DNA of 64,000 bases from Blastobasis lacticolella (GCA_905147135.1 LR990055.1:4341001-4405000), one strand, 5' to 3'. Counted from the stretch's first letter, positions 33,480 to 45,480 are shown. Made by a program: numbers and translations. Notes: generated from the sequence alone by a model not told the origin.

Positions 33480-34835
33480 AGTCTGTTATATTAGTTGTGG
33501 TAGGTAGGTTAGGTAGACGTTTTCTATCCTCTTACAGGATTGAGGATTTATGGGATCAGATGTTTGACTTTACTCTATGTTCTTAATACCTACTAGTACA
33601 TATATTATTTTTAATAATTTGGTCCCGTGGAAACTATTTTGAATTTCGAGCGCAATTGCGTTCCACTATACACACTATTGCTTCTCCGATCCTATATATT
33701 TGTTCAATAAAACCCAAATGTGTTTCAATCAATAAATGTGTTGCCGCTTTCAATCAAGGGAGACCTAATCTGTTCGTTTGTCTCTAAGGCCGTAAAAATT
33801 AAAAAATCCTTGTTTATCAATTTGGAATGTATATTAAATTCCTACTTAACTACTAATATACAAAAATTACAAATCGTAACATTAGCCATCAAACATACGA
33901 CCACCGTGAAATAAACGTAACATAGATTTCACGCTCCCTACTCTATTGAACTTGAAACTCCACTCTACCGTACACTATTTGGAAAAAAGAATCGAACAAT
34001 AGGGCAAATCCTTCTAACGGTTTACACCTTAACGCGTATTATAAAGCATTAGTTTCGCAAGACCGCGCAAAATAACCAAAATTGGGTTAGTAGACAGGTA
34101 TCTGGGCAAAAAATTTAGGGATTCTACTCAAGGGATTTTGTGATAAAGGGGATTTTTTTGCCTCAGAAATGTTTGCCAAAAACTAGTCGAAGCCTATCGG
34201 TCATCGGCAAATAAAATTTGTGAAAATAAATTCTACTCGAATGTACCAAAGTTATTAGTAAAAACAAATAAATTATTTCGCGCAATGTCGCAAAACGCCG
34301 CCGCTGTAACTTTCGAAAAAGAGACATGACTATAAAACCTTTTATAATAAACATCGAATATCGATTATGTTCGGAAACAATAACCTGACAAGTAATAAAA
34401 TATTTTTTTCTGTTCCACCGCTGGCTTGTTCAATTTTATTTTCGTGTTGTAAAGCCGAAGCGCCGCCATATAACTTCTTTTTTCTTCAAAATTGTGCACC
34501 TGCCAAATGCGAAAAAAGTGGAGTGCTTGAAGAATGAAGGGTCGTGAATACGACTGTTTTGACATCGGAGCCCTTTGTGCTATTATTGTGTTATCAAATC
34601 GACATTCGTCTTAGAATAGCCTGCAGAATTACACCTTTTGTGATGCCAGCTCTGTAGATTGTGTACCACTTGCGATTTCTGTATGCGAGATTATGCTTAT
34701 TCGTATATCAATTGTCAACCAGTGACACTGCACGTCATGGCTCTTCAAAAATTAAAAGCTGGGGTTTACTGGGTTTACTCCTTCATTAAGTTAATGTTTT
34801 TGTTTTCAGAAATGATGCTGGGGATAAAGAGGCGA
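33480..34835. other. Unassigned AT-rich sequence
   Basis: No gene and no repeat were delimited. GTAGGTAGGTTAGGTAG at 33500 is simple sequence. Confidence 0.5.
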
Positions 34836-34843
34836 TAAATATA

Positions 34844-35358
34844 CAGGGTGTTTCATAATACATGTATAAAGCCGAAAGGGTGTTAAAGTATAGCTTGCAA
34901 AGAGTACACTGGCGACTTCATATTATCCAGACATTGAATTTTAATTTTTATAAAAAATCTTCGTTTTTAAAGAAAAATAACCATATCGACTACGTTGATG
35001 CGCAGCTCTATTTCAAGTTGATGATCCTAGAAGGAGAAGTTTAACCTTTTAAATTAAAATTACAATATTTTTTTGTACAGAACCCTCAAACCAAAAAATA
35101 CAAAACGGCTAATTTAGATCTCCTTAATATCCCATTGCGCCTAGTACTATGAACTTGAGTGACCTTTTACAACTGATTTCTAGAGATGCGGTCTTTCGTT
35201 TTCAAAATGTCGATTATCGACATTGAAAAGGTAAAAGTTCGATAGTCATTTTCTCGCTTACTATTCCACGCACGAAAAAAATAATTGTACCTATCGTTTT
35301 AATACGTTTAGCACTCCATCCAGTTCACGGCTTTATACATGTATTATGAAACACCCTG
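34844..35358. mobile_element. ~515-bp TIR element, relative of the 168-bp MITE
   Basis: 34840-34874 and 35328-35362 are perfect 35-bp inverted repeats (TATACAGGGTGTTTCATAAT.../...GAAACACCCTGTATA). The terminal 70 bp on the right (35293-35362) is nearly identical to 19368-19437. TATA borders both ends, fitting TA-target insertion. The interior has only a 60-codon open frame with no transposase motif, so this is a non-autonomous deletion derivative or an unrelated filler between conserved ends. Confidence 0.88.
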
Positions 35359-35362
35359 TATA

Positions 35363-36180
35363 TGCACTTGATTCAGGAGGTTAATTTTAAAAGTTTATCA
35401 CTACATGCAATGAAGCTCGTTTAAAAGAAATCGCGTCGCAAATTCGTGAGAAAGAATCCGAAAACGCGACAGCTACCGCCTAATCTTCCTATAATTAGTA
35501 CTTATCCCGCCTCAGGATGAAATTTACATTCGTCGAAGGACCAGCTTAAGGAGACCTTGAATTCTTTGTCAATATGACTTCTGCAGGGGCAAAGCATAAA
35601 GTAACACGGGTCCCGTAAACTGGTCCGGCATAGGCTTCGGGATTTGGCTATTACGGAAGAATTCGGTAATTTAGCTCGGCTGACACGCGAGTTCCAAATT
35701 TCAAATTTGGATTGGGAACGTGTTCGTTTTTCGTATTCTAATTTGATTGGAATGCAGCTGCTGTTCGGTAGCTGTGATTGGTCGGGAGGATCATCGTCCT
35801 CCAGTGGCCTTTGGTGGCCTCCTCAATGTCAATCAGGGGTGGCTGTGGGAATTGGGATGACTCACGCGTCGTGACGATACCTCCAATCAGACAGCGAAGC
35901 AATTGATTTAGATAACTTTACTGGCGCCTAGTTTTTAGATTTTTACACTGTTGTTTTAGAAAGCTTTGCAGGTGCATATTTTTTAAATTCTTATTCTTTA
36001 GGCTTGCGGTAAAAAGTGCATTTACATAATAAGTGTTTAGGTAATCGGTTTCTATTATAACATTCAGCGCTGGTATCTATCTCTATGTGATAACAATAAG
36101 GAAATTAAACCTTACTGGACACTGTCATTAGCTATATGTAATTCAACACTACCAAAGTACCAAACGACAACAAAATAATT
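35363..36180. other. Unassigned sequence
   Basis: No gene is supported. A moderately GC-rich area at 35640-35870 has a 76-codon open frame of no known family. Confidence 0.45.
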
Positions 36181-36365
36181 CCGACCCGCGCTGGCTTCGC
36201 ATGGGTGTTTACTCGATTTTGCTATTACAATATGCATGTTATGCACATTATAATAATCTTTCGAAAGAAATTATCTAAATGCAAGTGAAAACCGCATCAA
36301 AATCCGTTGCGTGGTTTAGGAGATACAGACAGACAGGCGCGGAATGCGACTTTATACATTGTAAG
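36181..36365 (+). repeat. Dispersed repeat family E, best copy
   Basis: CCGACCCGCGCTGGCTTCGC at the 5' side, GTGAAAACCGCATCAAAATC then CGTTGCGTGGTTTAGGAGAT, and CAGACAGACAGGCGCGG...GCGACTTTATAC at the 3' side. Other copies: 23692, 29375, 31101 and 43018. This wording is common in lepidopteran genomes. Non-coding. Confidence 0.8.
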
Positions 36366-36604
36366 GGTAAAAATTATCGCATCACTGTAGCAATCCAATG
36401 AACTTCATGAAAAGCTATCACGTATGATCTGTCCAGCCTGACTTGTCTTATGGTGAACAAACAATACACAAAAAACATGACTTGCCGTAACAATCAGTTT
36501 ACGTATACTTTCCATAGATGTCTTAAAAGAATGAAGAAACACATAGAATGTGAATTTAAACGAATACTGCTTAAAATTTTTCTGTTAAATACATAATAAT
36601 AATA

Positions 36605-36730
36605 CATATGTAGGCCTGCTGGAAGAAATTTCTTTTTAGCAATAAGTTGTGCCTGTTGTGTCATTTATAATTGTGTTTTTACCTGTATGTTTTACTGTGT
36701 ACAATAAATAGTTAAATAAATGAATAATAA
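36605..36730 (+). repeat. ATTTA-tailed retroelement, sense copy
   Basis: GCCTGCTGGAAGAAATTTCT, 'gtgcctgttgtgtcattt', then TGTACAATAAATAGTTAAAT AAATG. Seen in this sense orientation it ends with an AATAAA signal. Antisense copies are at 18846, 24379, 48085 and 54455. Confidence 0.8.
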
Positions 36731-37399
36731 TTTCTCCAAACCAAATAAAACCCAATAAGACAAGTCAGTCTGAACACATCATACCTATATGGGTTACTTC
36801 GAAAGAATCTGTACCCGCCATTCTAAGGCCGACACTTCAACAGCCCATCTTGGTAGTTTTCACTCGTTACCATCAATCTAAATCAAAGCGAACGTGATCG
36901 ACTATATCTCCGGGGGCAGTCCACACACTGCGCTCGTGAGAACGGCTTGGGGCGCACCACGCAACCTGCAACAGTCATTTGGACCCAGGAATTTCACGTC
37001 CGTGAGAGGCGCCAGTGTCGGGCGCTTTTGAAGACTTAGTTAAGACATGTAAAGAGGCCTGTCATTTGTGGCCCTGTGTGAAGTCATTGTGTGGTTTTGT
37101 TTTCGTTTGTCTGCGGCATTTGTCGCTACCGAGCAGCAAGCTCATAGAAAATATGAAGTTAATTAATTTGGAAATCTTTTTTACCTAGTTCCAGGGTAAT
37201 CGGCTCTGTAATTCTAGGGTCGCGTATATAAATAGTTTGTAGGTATGTCATTTGTATGACACAGTCATAGTCCCGAACTCATAAACCTTGGGGCGGGTAG
37301 TTTTTACATTGTGTCATGAACCGACTTTGATGCATTGCTTTGCTAAATAAATCGTGGTGATTCCTAATTAATTTCTAAAAAACAATCCTAATTTATATG

Positions 37400-37500
37400 G
37401 TGCAGAGGTTGGCCATTGCGATTCAAAGCGGTAATGCAGCGAGCGTGATGGGCACCTTTGCACCGGGAGCGGTCAGGGGTGGGTTATTTGGCTGACATAG
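37400..37500 (+). pseudogene. LINE ORF2 extreme C-terminus relic
   Basis: The plus-strand translation LQRLAIAIQSGNAASVMGTF resembles the closing residues (R-L-x-I-A-I-Q-R-G-N-A-A-S-V-x-G-T) I know from a lepidopteran non-LTR reverse transcriptase, followed within 15 codons by a stop. Everything upstream is missing. The AT-rich sequence after it could be its 3' UTR. Confidence 0.5.
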
Positions 37501-39450
37501 ATATATTGTTAAAATTAGTATTAGGTTTTGACATTGTATTGATGACTTTGTATTATTGTATTTTTATGGAATTTTATGTGCTATCTGAAATAAAACAATT
37601 ACATTTATATGAATACCTAGATTCTGTCTTTCAGGCTTTCGGGCCAATGCCTGTAGACAGATGTCTACGTATTCTACATACTGATCATGCAAATAATCTG
37701 TGGTACAATAAGTAATCGGATCGAGATCAGGTCGGCATTGGAACCCGATTGTAGGTAATATTTTCCTTGTTACGATAGTTGTTAAAAAAACTAGTTTAAA
37801 AATCAGAAGTTAGTCCGTGGTAGATATTGTTGATTGCTCCCATCAAGAAACTTGGACCATACGCCACTATACCTACGACAGAAAGACACATTAACAAAAC
37901 GACAAAGAACGAGAAACGCACATACTATATGACAGATAAATGACAAACGACCTGCCCGTTTTTCCTTGTGTTACCGACATCGAGTATAATAGGCTCAGTA
38001 ATTTTAATCTTATCTTAGGGTATCTTATCGTTAAACTTTTCGTTAAGGTACAGTTATTCAACGAATGACATCTCAAATTTGACATTTTCTCAACCCAAAA
38101 ACTGTATTACATCACTGAAATTGACAACATACGACTGTCGAAGACAGTTGAGAAAATATGTTTTGTATATATCTAAACAATAATAAGAACAAAGCATCAG
38201 CTCGTCAAGGATAAGTCAGTGTACCGACTCGTTCGTTAGCAATGGACACCAGATCGCATCTAATTGCAATTAAGTTAGGTACTCGAACAAATGTCCAGGG
38301 GCAGTGCAAGCTGTATCGTGAGAACGCCAGGGGCACCCACGCAAGCCGAGAATATCTACCACCCGTCAGATATTTGGTGGAAAATTTCGTGAAAAGGAGA
38401 CAATTGTCTTATTTAATACTTGTAGTACTCGTAAGTGCGAAACTATGGATGTTTTGTATATTTGAAATTAAGCTTAAGTTTGTACCTACGTAGTTTTCTA
38501 TTAATAAAATTATACTGATAGCAGTGATTATAGAATCAATTCAACATTTTAGTTAAAAAATCAATGTATAATTTAATTTAGAAACATAAATCGGTCGGTA
38601 GCGTACCTTGAAGAAAGTACCTATTGAACTCCCGGCTCTTAATTCATTCACATAACAATATTATCTAAATATTTTATACCAATAATAGTTATTATTTTAA
38701 TTGCCACATTGGTTCAGAATCTCCGCAATGAATTAATAACTGCCCCAACACCGGTAGCGGAAACACAAATCTTTGGATCACAGCTACCAACCCATTATCG
38801 GCAGTAAATCTGTAAATCGTCAGTTATTGGTAGACGCGTAACGCTAGAAGTGGCTGGGCGGAGCGCTCGCCTGTAAGTAGTAGTTTCGGCGATAGGTCAT
38901 TTATCTATGAGTAGAGGCTACGGTCTTTAGGTAATATATAATTTTGCGTATATACATAGACCAATTTTTGCGTAAAGGCAAAACATTGCAATAAAAAATG
39001 TAAATCATACCCAGTAAAGACGGACTTATTTTGAAACGGGATTTCATCCAGCTCATCTCATTTAACTATACTTAGTTTTTGTATATTGTTTCATCCCTTT
39101 GATAAGAAGGCATACCACAAAGGAATGTTCAAATATAAGCTCTGCGCAAAATTTTACATTACTAAATTCAGTTATTTCAATTGTTCTTTGATCAGTCAGA
39201 AATCTCCACTTGAAGCATATAAATTTAAAAAATGTAAAGAGAGACATTCTGTCGATTTGATAACTTTCTCCTTTTTCGAAGTTGTTCAAAACATGTGTTT
39301 TAATTTCCGAAAAATCCGACAGAAGAATCCGATCCAGATAGTGACGTAGCGCTACAGAATATTACCACAGCCTCAGGTACTAGTATAGAGTTTTACAATC
39401 CGAAGGAAGTTATAGTAGGATGATCGGTTCTGCCGAGGAACATTTGAGCT
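37501..39450. other. Unassigned AT-rich sequence
   Basis: Short open frames only. A small inverted repeat (CATTTTCTCAAC/GTTGAGAAAATATG) at 38083-38161 was not developed into an element. No gene is supported. Confidence 0.45.
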
Positions 39451-39455
39451 TTAGG

Positions 39456-39535
39456 GTAAACGAGGGTAGGGTCTTAAGTGGAGACCGCAACTCGGCGAGC
39501 GTAGAACACCCTCTGGCCAGCTGGAGTGACAGTAG
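39456..39535 (+). pseudogene. RTE-type LINE C-terminal fragment
   Basis: In one frame: LKWRPQLGERRTPSGQLE then stop. This matches the V-L-x-W-R-P-R...G-R-R...P stretch near the end of RTE proteins, and the DNA AAGTGGAGACCGCAACTCGG parallels the minus-strand copy at 59076-59280 (GAGTGGAGACTGCGACTCGG). Very short and dead. Confidence 0.6.
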
Positions 39536-39680
39536 ATACTATTTCTACGAAAATCTATATCAGATATACAGAATCTATGGCAGAATACCAGTGTGTTGCT
39601 AACCCAGGCAACACTGTACTGAGCCATAACCTTTTTTGAGCTGCAGTACACACATGCGGCTTAATTATGCTGTACTACAT

Positions 39681-39932
39681 CACGCCGGTCTGCCACGCAA
39701 GATGTCCCGGGTTCGATTCCCGGCCGGGCAGAAATTTAAATGATGAATTTTAATTTCTGTTACGGGTCTAAGTGTGCTATGTATAATAAGTATGTATTTA
39801 AAAAGTATTTAAGTAGTATATCAGTTATCTAGCACCCATAATACAAGCTTTGCTTAGTTTGGGGCTAGATGGCGCTGTGTGAATTTGTCCACGAATATTT
39901 ATATTTATTTTTTATTTATTTAATACCTACAT
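39681..39932 (+). mobile_element. SINE-B copy
   Basis: CCGGTCTGCCACGCAAGATG, the B-box region CGGGTTCGATTCCCGGCCGG, AATGATGAATTTTAATTTCT and CAAGCTTTGCTTAGTTTGGG then CTAGATGGCGCTGTGTGAAT, with an AT-rich tail. The 5' few bases of the head are lost. Confidence 0.88.
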
Positions 39933-39934
39933 AC

Positions 39935-40895
39935 TAAATTAATTAATCAGTCTACCTCTATGCGAATGTTTTTATTTAAGTAGTTTCTAAGTTTAAGTTG
40001 TCTGTGTGTGCATGAAGTATAAAATAAACTATATTCTATTCTATTCTATAGACGGTCAACTCTTGATCATTTATCAAACCCGACTTCTGCCGCTTTCGTA
40101 GGTACTCGTTCTCCAATTCCTCCGGTCTTCAGCATCCTTGCGTCATACTAACGGATTTGTGAATTTAAAAAGTCTCAAACATTGGTATTAAAGTTATTGC
40201 GCATCTTGTTTTCATTTTAAACATTTGTACGTACCTAACCAAAGTATCTTTACGATGGCTTAGTTCTTTACTGCTGTAACGGTATAATTTTCACCTTTTA
40301 GTGTACTAATAGCTCCTTTCTAATGCCGTTTCTGACTTATAGCCTTAAGGTGCCGTCACGCAGTAAATTGACTATAGAGAAATCAATATCATAGCACCTA
40401 AAATATTGTTCAACGCAACCTGTAATCAGTTGGTGTTAGTGACCTATTGGTTTGGATTTACACTTACAAAAGTTCCGCAATTATTTTACATTGCTTACTT
40501 TGCGTGTACGGTCCTAATATATCGTCAAACAATAGCAGCAATGTTACGTGCGTTTGTTATTCTCGCAAACGCCGTAGTACGGGGTCGGGTAAATCTCTCG
40601 TTCGTGAGAAAGGCCCCTTGGCGACAATCGTGCGGTATTACGAAGATCGTACTTGTTCTTTTTTTTAATTTTCGACCTGGCCTCACGTGTAATGCGTACC
40701 GCAATTATGCTGTACGTTACTACGTGTGTAGGTGAGAGGGCATAATGTCCCAGCGGCTTCGAAGCAATGCAATGGAAACTTTCTAACGCGCTCGATGTGG
40801 TTTTTTAATTCTATTTTGCGTAATGACGCGATATTGAAAGGAATATTTCGTTATACAATGAATTGGTGTTATGGTTCGTATAAGTAAAGATAAAA
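39935..40895. other. Unassigned sequence
   Basis: A short piece at 40075-40150 ('ctccggtcttcagcatcc') resembles the repeat at 6321-6450. ORFs at 40406-40735 are unconvincing. Confidence 0.4.
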
Positions 40896-40899
40896 CGAG

Positions 40900-41131
40900 G
40901 TGAGTAAGGTTTCCAGTGCTCCATGGGGTGGGGATTTGGGGAACCGTGGCTTTGGCAGTGGAGTGGCATTTGCTTTTTGCTGCCAGAGCAACGTGTTATA
41001 GAGGTGGGCAACGCATTAGCGATACTCTTGGTGTTGCTAATGTCTATAGGCAGTGGTGACCACTTTCCATCAGGTGGCCCGCTTGCCTGTTTGCCTACCG
41101 TATGACATAAAAAAAAAAAAAAAAAAAAAAA
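40900..41131 (+). mobile_element. LINE 3' end with 23-bp poly(A) tail
   Basis: GGTGAGTAAGGTTTCCAGTG, then CCATGGGGTGGGGATTTGGG, through CAGAGCAACGTGTTATAGAG and ACTTTCCATCAGGTGGCCCG to CTACCGTATGACATAA and a run of 23 A (41109-41131). It is nearly identical to 55798-56010. The long intact A tail suggests recent retroposition. No open polymerase frame; it is a 5'-truncated copy. Confidence 0.88.
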
Positions 41132-41134
41132 CAT

Positions 41135-41920
41135 TAACAGAATATGAAACAGCTTTAATGAAACGCATTCTAGAATACTATTTTAAACTGCTAATACTAA
41201 AGTATTTATTAGTGCCGACATGGGAACAGTATTGAGTTGGGAATCAATAAAACAGCTAGGTATCTACTATGAAACAGTCCCTAGAGATATTAAGACGGCT
41301 TGATATCCCTGGGGAGCGCTTGTTAACCGACCGATGGTAGTAGAATGGTGCGCGTTCTAATATTTTTAACTGATATTACTTGTATTAGCTGATAGAGTTT
41401 TTGAAAAGTGACTCTCGTAATGCAAATGTCCATAAATAGCGATAATATACCCTATGTCTTGTCCAACTAGGTGGACAAGACATAGGCACATAGGGACAGA
41501 ACATCGTAATCATTTACGTTTTTAGCTGTTGTTTCAAGAAATTATAAAGGAAAATTACACAAAAATGGAAAAAAAAAAGAAAAAATAAGGAAAATTAGTC
41601 GACGCTATAACGATGACACAGGTCATCTGGAACAGAATTATCGTGTCGTGCTGTTCTTTAAATTAAAAAGAATGATGTCACGTGTCAACTATACAAGATG
41701 AAGGATTTAATCACCTCCGCACCGACGTCTCCTATGCCACGTATTAACCTGCCAAAAACAGTAGGTGTATTACCGTCGCACGCGATCCCGCCCAATCAGC
41801 GGATAGACGGTGCCCTCCGAAAGAGAGGATCGGGACTTACCAGCGCCGCGGGTCATGAGGCGGCGCGTTGCATGAGAGAAGGCGTTTTTCTTTATTTATT
41901 ACTGGTGGACTCGGCGCGAC
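41135..41920. other. Unassigned sequence with a palindrome and GC patch
   Basis: CCTATGTCTTGTCCA at 41451-41465 is repeated inverted at 41472-41486. 41760-41870 is GC-rich (CGCACGCGATCCCGCCCAAT) with no exon signal. Confidence 0.45.
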
Positions 41921-41924
41921 TCCG

Positions 41925-43013
41925 TTCATCATATATCAGCCAAAAGACGCCTACTGCTGGGCATAGGCTTCTCCCAGAGATCTCCGCAAAGGCCGGTCCT
42001 GTGCTTTCCGCATCCAGCTGGTACCTGCGATTCTTACTAGGTCGTCGGTCCACCTTGTAGGAGACCTACCCACGCTGCGTCTCCCGGTACGTGGTCGCCA
42101 CTCGAGAACTTTACTGCCCCATCGGCCATCTGTTCTTCGAGCTATGTGCCCTGCCCACTGTACTTCAGTCTGGCAATCCTTAGAGCTATGTCGGTGACCT
42201 TGGTTCGCTTGCGGATCTCCTCATTTCTGACTCGATCGCGCAAAGATACCCCGAGTATAGCTCTCTCCATTGCCCTTTGGGTAACAGTGAGCTTTCTTAT
42301 AAGGCCCAAAGTGAGCGGCCACGTTTCAGTTCCGTAAGTCATCTCTGGTAACACACATTGGTCAAAGACCTTCGTCTTGAGACACTGCGGTAATTGGGAC
42401 GAAAATATATGGCGTAGCTTCCCGAGCGCTGCCCAACCGAGTTGGAAATTCTCGAAATTGGACCTACCTAGCTGGACTATTTGTCCTAGGTATGTATAGT
42501 CGTCAACAACTTCAAGTGGAGTGCCTCCAACTGTCACTGGAGTAGGCACAACATGGACATTCGACATAATTTTTTGTCTTGTCCATGTTCCTTTTAAGAC
42601 CTACTTGTTAGAAGGCACTACAGAGGTCATCGAGTATTTTGTCCAAGTCTTAACGGGTTTCAGCCATGACTACAATATCGTCAGCAAATCTTTAGAAGCC
42701 TAAAGATATCCTCCAGTGCAGCGGTGAACAACTTCGGTGATATGACATTACCTTGTCTAACACCTCGCTGCAGCTGAATAGGCTCTGTGGTCTTGTCCTG
42801 AAACGAACTGACATAGTGGCGTTTTCGTATAAAGACTGCAGTGCTTTTATATATCGATAGTCAATTTGGCACCGCTGTAGAGACTGGAGCACCGCCCAAG
42901 TTTCGATCGAATTGAAGGCTTTCTCATAGTCCACAAACGCCAAGCATAATGGCCGGTTATACTCTTCGGTCTTCTGTATAACCTGCCGCAGCGTATGTAT
43001 GTGGTCTATGGTA
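41925..43013 (-). pseudogene. 5'-truncated RTE-type LINE, broken reverse transcriptase
   Basis: The minus-strand frames read: AFVDYEKAFNSIETWAVLQS (42943 leftwards, the conserved A motif with catalytic Asp); then FADD at 42688-42677, the catalytic pair, in FADDIVVMAE; then VVDDYTYLGQIVQ, QCLKTKVFDQCVLPEMTYG and ERAILGVSLRDRVRNEEIRK of the thumb and C-terminal region (42567-42142). Between the palm segments the frame shifts and about 50 bp appear missing. A full-length RTE protein also has an N-terminal endonuclease, absent here: the element starts abruptly near 43013. It ends at 41930 with the shared TCAT-tailed 3' end. Not functional. Confidence 0.92.
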
Positions 43014-43017
43014 CTTA

Positions 43018-43195
43018 AACCTATTCGCGACTTCGTTCGCGTATTATTAAACCTTCCGCATGAATCACTATGTCTATTGGTGAAACCGCATGAAAATCCG
43101 TTCAGTAGTTTTTGAGTTGACAGTAGCTACAGTGGTTGAGTTGGTGACAGACAGACGAGGCGTGGGACTTTGTTTTATAATATGTAGTGAAGTAA
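43018..43195 (+). repeat. Dispersed repeat family E copy
   Basis: CCTATTCGCGACTTCGTTCG, 'ttaaaccttccgcatgaatcac', 'ggtgaaaccgcatgaaaatccgttcagtagttttt', 'cagacagacgaggcgtgggactttgttttataatatgtagtga'. It starts within a few bases of the 5' truncation point of the LINE at 41925-43013. Confidence 0.75.
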
Positions 43196-43515
43196 AAAAT
43201 ACAGAGTTTTCTGGGTAGAGAAAATATCGACTTTGAGATGTCATAGCGCAAGGATCACCCCCCAGACGCTAGAGGCTGACCTAGGCTTCGAATTCGAGAT
43301 ATCAGTAAACTGATTGTCTTCTTCAGGAAGCGTTTAGTGATAACCCAACTTACTTACGGTTGGCTCGAAAAACGAATCAATTGACATTTATTTTTTACAA
43401 TAATAGGTAGGTATATGAAAAGTTAAATTTGTAAAACGTTAAATAATATAATTGTCTGAGCTGTCTACAAAGGGTTTCGCAAATCGATATTGTATTATGT
43501 AGGTAATTGAGTTGA

Positions 43516-43878
43516 GCTAATCGGTGGCCGAGTGGTAAAAGTATCCGACTGTAAGCGATAGGTGCCAGGTTCGAATCTCACTCATTTCTGAGTTATGTAT
43601 ATTAGTTAAATACTAACCGATGCTCTTACGGTGCAGGAAAACATCGTGATGAAACCGGCACTTTCAGGTGGCTCAATAAGAATATAGGTATGTAACCAAT
43701 GTGTACCCATGATCCAATCTGGTCAGGTTCCCTTAGTAGCAGGGTCACAGAGGACAGATGGCAGTTGATCCACCGTTATTACCTGTTCTGCAAAATCCTG
43801 AATCTTTATCAAGGCGGACCCCGGGCCCACGTGCGCGAGAGCACAACCGGGACATTAACGCCAAGATGATTATTTTAT
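43516..43878 (+). mobile_element. SINE-A copy with intact Pol III boxes
   Basis: The head has an A-box-type TGGCCGAGTGG (43525-43535) and B-box-type GGTTCGAATCT (43568-43578) at tRNA-like spacing. The body follows (TGCTCTTACGGTGCAGGAAA, CCATGATCCAATCTGGTCAG, CAAGGCGGACCCCGGGCCCA, CGGGACATTAACGCCAAGAT). This is the most complete copy of the family in the window. Confidence 0.92.
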
Positions 43879-43879
43879 A

Positions 43880-44985
43880 AAAGTTTAGCTAACCCACAAC
43901 CAACACGGTATGTCTCTTTTAGTATGGCCCATCTTCTAAACGATCCCATCGGTACGGACAGCAAAAAAATGCAAATTGTCATAAGCCACGGGCGATTCAC
44001 GAGCAGACATTCCCACAGTGAAGCCGACACGCCTTGGTACCGTCAGCAGGAGTGAAGGTAAGGGCTTTATATTTTGACGTAAATTGTTTATTTATTCTAT
44101 TGTACCTATTATCATAGCTTTTGAATTTTCACTTTTAGGAAATACTGAGACATACATGTAGACGTTTCATCTTTATGTCGCGGATCTTCCAGCTGTCAAC
44201 ACGAAACGCTTTGGTTTGACTTTTCGAAGTTCTATCACCACAAGACTTCTTCGAATGAAACTCGGCTGTAAGTGTGTTCCCTGATTATTATAATCTAGAT
44301 TCCTTCAAGGTTAGAGTGAATAAGCGGTTCTAAGACAGGCATGCTCTTTCTTCGGCCGCGTCGTCCCTTACGACCAGGTGATATGGCGGTCCTAGCCGTC
44401 TAGTTCTAATTAAAAAAAAAACTACTATTGTCAAAGTTGGTAAAAAATATTGATCGGATCAGTTTTGTCTAAAAGATCTAGCTCATATATCCAAGGTATG
44501 GACCTATCGCGTTCTCATCGCTCTAGAAATCTTTAATCACTACAACAAGTAACTTGAATATTAATGAATTAATTTTTATAAGGTCACGATTATTATCTTC
44601 AACGAGTTCTATATCCTGTCGATAAATATCTGCATCCGTATGTTCATCAAAACGTTTATTAATTTATATTTATATTTCTTTCACACCGATGATCAGATTT
44701 AAAAGACAGGAAGATAAGCACCGGTCAGCACCTAATTTGCACACCGTACTTAGACGTGACCAAATCTCACTCTACATAGATGCTATCCGCATAACAAATC
44801 TGTTATATCTACATAATACTGCCTGTTGGTTTGTATGTGGTGTTCTTATTATGTTTTGCCATCTGTTGTGGAGTACAATAGGTTTTATTATTACAAGGTG
44901 TTGTGGTGTACAATAGATATGTTTACCCTAACCACAATGTTCTCTTTAATTATTTATTTGTGTTAACTAAGCCAGTGTTTCGACG
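43880..44985. other. Unassigned AT-rich sequence
   Basis: No gene and no recognisable repeat were found. Confidence 0.5.
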
Positions 44986-44989
44986 TAAT

Positions 44990-45196
44990 CAGACAGAGAA
45001 ACAAAGTTTGCGATATTATATACCACTCAGAATTAGTAGGCTGAAGTTGCACTGGGCTGGCCATATATGCCAAAGCACCGATATCTTGAGAGAAGACCTC
45101 GGATGCGTAGCGTAGGGCGCCCCCGCCAGGTGAAGTGACGATTTGAGAAAACTTTCATTGGGGAAGGCCAATGTCCAGCAGTAGAATAAGCGCTGC
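44990..45196 (+). pseudogene. LINE 3' coding relic (RTE-like)
   Basis: Translation LRISRLKLHWAGHIC parallels the I-A-R-L-K-W-x-W-A-G-H-I motif near the C-terminus of RTE-type proteins. The DNA continues 'gtagggcgcccccgccag' and 'ggccaatgtccagcagtagaataagcgctgcat', the antisense of the 'ctactgctggacataggac' type 3' end at 59090. The polymerase domain is missing. Confidence 0.65.
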
Positions 45197-45197
45197 A

Positions 45198-45339
45198 TTA
45201 GAGGATCCTTTCACATTACAGTCGCTCTACAACCGTGCGGTTCTCATATGTATGGACACCCATTCGTGCTGCTGCAGCGTAACTTAGCAGCGCTGCAGTC
45301 GCGCGACTAAAGGCCCTGTATTATGTGAAAGTGCTCTAA
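45198..45339. mobile_element. ~142-bp MITE, TTAGAG ends
   Basis: Left TTAGAGGATCCTTTCACATT then ACAG; right CTGTATTATGTGAAAGTGCTCTAA. These pair as imperfect inverted repeats. The interior has GCTGCAGCG/CGCTGCAG complementarity, so most of it folds. It starts immediately after the LINE relic ending at 45196. Confidence 0.7.
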
Positions 45340-45390
45340 TGTAGGCTTATGAAGACGGTGATAAGTAAATGTTGTGTATTACCACCCGCA

Positions 45391-45480
45391 TTCAGAAACG
45401 TTACTGTGAGGTCTCAACATGTGCGCGAACGCACAGGTTTTCAAATTACACTACTTGGGTGGCGATCGGCATTGCGCATA
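45391..45480 (+). repeat. Dispersed repeat, ATTCAGAAACGTTACT type
   Basis: Matches 23808-23930 at its first ~50 bp. The following DNA (CCCGTATTCAATACAGTGCG at 45527) may be another part of the same element. Ends undefined. Confidence 0.55.

Noticed and set aside
43516..43600. Possible functional tRNA gene
   Set aside because: Same reasoning: it is the head of SINE-A, shared with 22172-22507 and 56275-56615.
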